This document shows, one piece after another, positions 61,061 to 64,000 of a stretch of 64,000 nt of DNA. The number at the start of each line of letters is the position of its first letter. Positions within the stretch are counted from its first letter, which is position 1. Below the pieces are notes generated by a model. The model saw only the letters and a program-made list of their open reading frames with translations. It was not told where the DNA came from and ran no database searches. The translations under genes and the position numbers were made by a program. Origin of the DNA: Acidobacteriaceae bacterium (lineage in GTDB: Bacteria; Acidobacteriota; Terriglobia; Terriglobales; Acidobacteriaceae); assembly GCA_003152695.1 (NCBI GenBank), contig PMAT01000080.1, positions 58,398 to 122,397 on the forward strand, written 5' to 3'.

Positions 61061-62137
61061 ATGAAAAGGCGTTTCGCGACCACGCGAAGTCTTTTCCCAG
61101 AGCAAGCGGCTAGAGGGGCCGAAAATCCGTGGTTCACAAAACCGGGGACACAAGCTGGTGGGCCGCAAGCCAAGAAAAGCGGACTGACGACTGTCGAACT
61201 CTGTGCTGGTGCCGGAGGTCAGGCCCTGGGATTTGAACAGGCAGGAATCGAGCATGCTGCGCTCGTTGACATCGATAAACATGCCTGTGAGACGCTTCGC
61301 CTGAATCGTCCCGAATGGAACGTGATCGAGAAAACCATCCACGACTTCGACGGCTCCACGTTTATAGGCGTCGACATCGTTTCAGGCGGCTTGCCGTGCC
61401 CGCCGTTTTCAGTAGCTGGAAAACAACTCGGTCACAAGGACGAACGTAACTTGTTTCCCGCACTAGTTCGCATAGTGGACCAAGTCCGGCCGAAGGCGGT
61501 AATGATTGAGAATGTGCGCGGGATACTGGACGCAGTATTTGAGGATTACCGGCGACACATTGGGGGTGAATTGAAGAAGCTGGGATACCAACCCGGCTGG
61601 AAGCTTATGAACGCTTCTGATTTCGGTGTGCCCCAGTTGCGGCCTAGGGTCGTCTTTGTGGCCTTGCGTAAGGAGTACGCTGAACATTTTTCGTGGCCTG
61701 AATCATCCGAGGCTCCGGTAAAGACGGTTGGAGAGATTCTCTACGACCTAATGGTGGCTAATGGATGGAAGGGGGCCAAAGTTTGGCGAGATAAGGCTGA
61801 CGAGATCGCGCCAACCGTAGTCGGGGGCTCCCTCAAGCACGGAGGTCCCGATCTCGGTCCCACTAGAGCGAGACGAGCCTGGGCGACTTTGGGAGTTGAC
61901 GGTCTCGGTATTGCGGGAGAAGCTCCCGGTCCAGACTTCCTCGGCATGCCACGTCTCACGGTTCGCATGGTGGCTCGTATTCAAGGATTCCCTGATGATT
62001 GGCAGTTTGCAGGTTCGAAGACACAGAGCTACCGGCAGGTCGGCAACGCATTTCCACCGCCATTCGCGCGTGCCGTGGCTGAAAACTTAAAGACTTGTTT
62101 GGTTTCTGCCCGGACACTGGTTACAGTTGCCGGCTGA
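61061..62137 (+). CDS. DNA (cytosine-5) methyltransferase
   Basis: A 358-residue enzyme from ATG 61061, with GAGGAGGG upstream. Motif I is VELCAGAGGQALGFEQAG, motif IV the catalytic GLPCPPFSVAGKQL, motif VI ENVRG, motif VIII QLRPRVVFVAL, and motifs IX-X are RMVARIQGFP and YRQVGNAFPPPFARAVAEN. It transfers a methyl group to C5 of cytosine in a short recognition site that the variable region (about residues 215-300) would read. Its neighbours are Vsr and an HNH nuclease, making a type II restriction-modification set. Confidence 0.93.
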   Translation: MKRRFATTRSLFPEQAARGAENPWFTKPGTQAGGPQAKKSGLTTVELCAGAGGQALGFEQAGIEHAALVDIDKHACETLRLNRPEWNVIEKTIHDFDGSTFIGVDIVSGGLPCPPFSVAGKQLGHKDERNLFPALVRIVDQVRPKAVMIENVRGILDAVFEDYRRHIGGELKKLGYQPGWKLMNASDFGVPQLRPRVVFVALRKEYAEHFSWPESSEAPVKTVGEILYDLMVANGWKGAKVWRDKADEIAPTVVGGSLKHGGPDLGPTRARRAWATLGVDGLGIAGEAPGPDFLGMPRLTVRMVARIQGFPDDWQFAGSKTQSYRQVGNAFPPPFARAVAENLKTCLVSARTLVTVAG

Positions 62138-62152
62138 TTTTCCCCTTTTAAA

Positions 62153-62563
62153 GTGGTAGACACTCTCTCACCCAAAAGGCGCAGTGAAAACATGCGCCGG
62201 ATCAGAAGTAAGGGGATGAAGCCGGAAATGGCGGTACGCCGACTGGCCCATTCGATGGGCTATCGGTTTCGGCTTCATTCTCCCAAACTGCCAGGCAAGC
62301 CGGATCTCGTTTTTTCGCGTCTCAAGAAAATTATTGAGGTCCGTGGTTGCTTTTGGCATCAGCATAAAGGCTGCATAGACTCCCACCTGCCAAAATCCAG
62401 ACTTGGCTATTGGGTTCCGAAACTCAGAAGAAACACGGAACGTGACAAAGACAATTCCAGGAAGCTGCACAAACTTGGCTGGGAAGTTCTTGTTGTATGG
62501 GAATGCGAGGCTGCGGATATTAAACACCTGACGCCAAAGGTACGACGTTTTCTTGCCTGTTAA
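62153..62563 (+). CDS. vsr: Very short patch repair endonuclease Vsr
   Basis: A 136-residue nuclease from GTG 62153, starting 15 bp after the methyltransferase stop. It shows RSENMRRIRSKGMKPEMAVR, PGKPDLVFSRLKKIIEVRGCFWHQH (catalytic Asp in KPD) and LPKSRLGYWVPKLRRNTERD, all typical of Vsr. It nicks T:G mismatches produced when the 5-methylcytosine made by the neighbouring enzyme deaminates. Its stop overlaps the HNH gene stop by four bases. Confidence 0.93.
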   Translation: MVDTLSPKRRSENMRRIRSKGMKPEMAVRRLAHSMGYRFRLHSPKLPGKPDLVFSRLKKIIEVRGCFWHQHKGCIDSHLPKSRLGYWVPKLRRNTERDKDNSRKLHKLGWEVLVVWECEAADIKHLTPKVRRFLAC

Positions 62564-63381
62564 TCTTGGTTCTCCCTATTTCGGCGTTCACGATCCCGCT
62601 CAAATTGCCGGATTGTTGCTGTGGGATCAGTGGGCCAAGGCTTGAAACTTTTCAAGATGTAATCAGCGTGTTTTTTCCCTGATCTGCTCTTGTAGAGGAT
62701 TGTCTCGACTTCCCATCCGATCACGGGATATCTCAATTCTCTAAGCCGCTTCTGCCAATCATCTTGATCCGCGACGATCTCCAGAAGCGAGGACGGAGTG
62801 CGCTTACCGATGCCCACCGCTTTCAATAGCTCTCCGATCCGAACGTGAACGCTTTCATGAGCGGTGACTTTTTTCATTGTGTCCGCGTCAACATTTAGGG
62901 ATGCAAAGTAAGCTTTCTTGCCGGCATTGCACTCTTCACAAATAGCCCATAAGTTGCTTCGGTCGTTAGTACCTCCCCAGTCTCTCGGTTTCTTATGATC
63001 AACAACGAGTGAAATGCCGTGCTTCTCGATGGTCTTCCCGCACATCTGACATCTTCCGTGCGCCGCATGGATTACCTCGGCGCGCGACTTTTGGTTGATC
63101 TGCCCTTCATCGGTAATGTCCTGCCTTTCACCTCGGTACTTGTAGACCACACCCGTTCGTTTCTTGCCTTCGACAATTTGTTCGTCCTGGCCTTTCTCGA
63201 TAACGAACCATTTCTTAAGGTCCCTCTTCCTTCGATCAAGATGGGTTTGATCCTCGGGTCTGAGACCTTCTCGCTCTAACTCCTGCCTAATCTGTCCCGC
63301 CGTAATGCCGTCCGGGAAGCGCTTCATTACCTCAATGATGCGAACGTGTATCTTTCCCGGGCTACTGATTCTCTTGGACAT
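62560..63381 (-). CDS. HNH endonuclease, likely type II restriction enzyme
   Basis: A 273-residue protein from ATG 63381. The N-terminal region (about residues 10-85) looks like a winged helix: IIEVMKRFPDGITAGQIRQE and the DLKKWFVIEKG wing. The HNH zinc nuclease core follows: CQMCGKTIEKHGISLVVDHK, the KPRDWGGTNDRSNLWAICEEC segment (second CxxC) and NAGKK. The C-terminal half is charged. Convergent with vsr and next to a cytosine methyltransferase, it is most simply the restriction partner. A GTG at 63444 extends the frame but adds no conserved sequence. Confidence 0.85.
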   Translation of the reverse strand: MSKRISSPGKIHVRIIEVMKRFPDGITAGQIRQELEREGLRPEDQTHLDRRKRDLKKWFVIEKGQDEQIVEGKKRTGVVYKYRGERQDITDEGQINQKSRAEVIHAAHGRCQMCGKTIEKHGISLVVDHKKPRDWGGTNDRSNLWAICEECNAGKKAYFASLNVDADTMKKVTAHESVHVRIGELLKAVGIGKRTPSSLLEIVADQDDWQKRLRELRYPVIGWEVETILYKSRSGKKHADYILKSFKPWPTDPTATIRQFERDRERRNRENQD

Positions 63382-63554
63382 GTGCACGTCGGTAGAAATG
63401 ACTCTTGGGCGGCGGCCCAGACTACCATCTTGAGTATGTCCCACTCAAGCAGAACCGGGTGCTAGCCCTTTCCAATAAGCTTGGGATCCCCGCTCTAGCT
63501 TGGGACACGCCATTCCCGTTTCGGGAGGAGTCGCAAAATAGGGTAACTATTTAC

Positions 63555-63584
63555 TTGACAGACTAATCTTGGACGCGCTACTAT
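63555..63584 (+). promoter_or_regulatory. Strong promoter upstream of the DUF3800 gene
   Basis: TTGACA (63555-63560), 18-bp spacer, TACTAT (63579-63584). Transcription would begin about 63592, leaving a leader of about 180 bases before the ATG at 63775. The gene-free interval 63382-63774 contains only this promoter and the hairpin at 63660. Confidence 0.55.
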
Positions 63585-63659
63585 CGTAGCGTAATCTCAT
63601 TGGAAATCGTGCGGGTGGGGGCTGAAGCGCTGCTTCTGCTTGGCGGCAAATAGCGCCAG

Positions 63660-63709
63660 CCTTTCCGTGGGTAGCGGTAGTGTATCACCACGCGGCTACT
63701 GCGGAAAGG
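63660..63709 (+). other. Structured leader hairpin before DUF3800 gene
   Basis: CCTTTCCG (63660-63667) and CGGAAAGG (63702-63709) make an 8-bp outer stem. Inside, GTAGC pairs with GCTAC and GTG with CAC. Lying about 65 bases before the start codon in a long leader, it may be a regulatory structure or a small RNA; the T-poor flank argues against a plain terminator. Confidence 0.5.
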
Positions 63710-63774
63710 TCTTTGTGTTGCCCATGAAAGGATTCCCATTTCTCCCGAAAGAGGAGATGGGAGGCACATTTGTT

Positions 63775-64000
63775 ATGGCATCGCTGTACGCATATTTCGA
63801 CGAAAGCGGCACAGAGAAGCAGCACGAAATCGTCTCGTTCAGCGGTCTAGTGGACAGCTTCAAAAGTTGGCTGGCGTTTGGCGACGAATGGGCGCGATTG
63901 CTTCGTGAATACCGCTTGACCGAGCTCCACGCGGCGGAAGCATTACGGCATTCGCAGCCGTATGGGACGATGAAACCAAGTCACTGCTGTCCGGTTAAAA
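63775..64000 (+). CDS. DUF3800 protein (3' end outside window)
   Basis: The frame is open from ATG 63775 to the window edge, 75 codons. MASLYAYFDESGTEKQHEIV and then FSGLVDS match the DUF3800 opening (YFDESG with conserved acidic residues), a RNase H-like fold often found near mobile or defence genes. GGGAGG precedes the ATG at about 10 bp; an in-frame ATG at 63724 would add 17 residues. It lies 390 bp beyond a restriction-modification set. Confidence 0.75.
   Translation, partial: MASLYAYFDESGTEKQHEIVSFSGLVDSFKSWLAFGDEWARLLREYRLTELHAAEALRHSQPYGTMKPSHCCPVK

Overview
The window looks like a chromosomal piece of an Acidobacteriota (Terriglobia-like) bacterium. This is inferred from the high GC content, the C-terminal end of a large TonB-dependent outer-membrane receptor of the type abundant in that phylum, the DUF2844/DUF3443 pair, and menaquinone synthesis by the futalosine route (mqnD, mqnC and mqnA, at three separate loci). 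No rRNA, phage structural genes, transposases or CRISPR arrays were seen. It is mostly housekeeping and metabolic sequence, with an accessory stretch from about 59.8 kb to the right end.

Layout. 0-8.4 kb: receptor fragment, RsbRD-like sensor domain, aminotransferase, radical SAM protein, mqnD, bioY, a short membrane peptide and a family 2 glycosyltransferase. 8.6-17.4 kb: a secreted duplicated-domain protein, mqnC, DUF2844-DUF3443, a helix-hairpin-helix protein, mqnA, a DUF4239 protein and dprA. 17.6-25.1 kb: topA, a VOC protein, an mlaE-mlaF pair, mobA and a second MlaF-like ATPase. 25.1-28.1 kb: ftsY-ribD-ribE on the minus strand. 28.3-38.5 kb: a UBP zinc finger, PIG-L deacetylase plus amino-acid permease, an MFS carrier, a DinB-like protein, an ECF nickel/cobalt importer and an isochorismatase-like hydrolase. 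38.7-50 kb: tRNA-Gln, gene relics, a PadR/multicopper oxidase/DoxX/ChrA cluster, a large membrane protein, an MFS carrier, an alpha/beta hydrolase and an acyl-CoA synthetase. 50.1-56.1 kb: fdhE and a three-subunit membrane formate dehydrogenase whose catalytic subunit is read through an in-frame TGA as selenocysteine. 56.2-59.8 kb: TPR protein, tRNA-Gly, a ferredoxin-methyltransferase fusion, a MerR regulator and a zinc-ribbon protein. 59.8-64 kb: a decayed antitoxin relic, a HigBA module with a frameshifted toxin, hairpin-rich repeats, a Dcm-Vsr-HNH restriction-modification set, and the start of a DUF3800 gene behind a structured leader.

How genes fit together. MobA (molybdenum cofactor guanylylation) and FdhE serve the formate dehydrogenase, which would feed electrons from formate into the menaquinone pool made by the Mqn enzymes. 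The two Mla-type ATPases have complementary defects: one lacks the Walker B glutamate and the switch histidine, and the other has an altered signature motif. That is the pattern expected of a heterodimer with one live and one dead ATP site.

The most unusual structural signal is a set of eight short arrays between genes. Each is built of 7-bp units and each has its own unit sequence. Two of them bracket the ribE/ribD junction, and one of those supplies the ribD stop codon.
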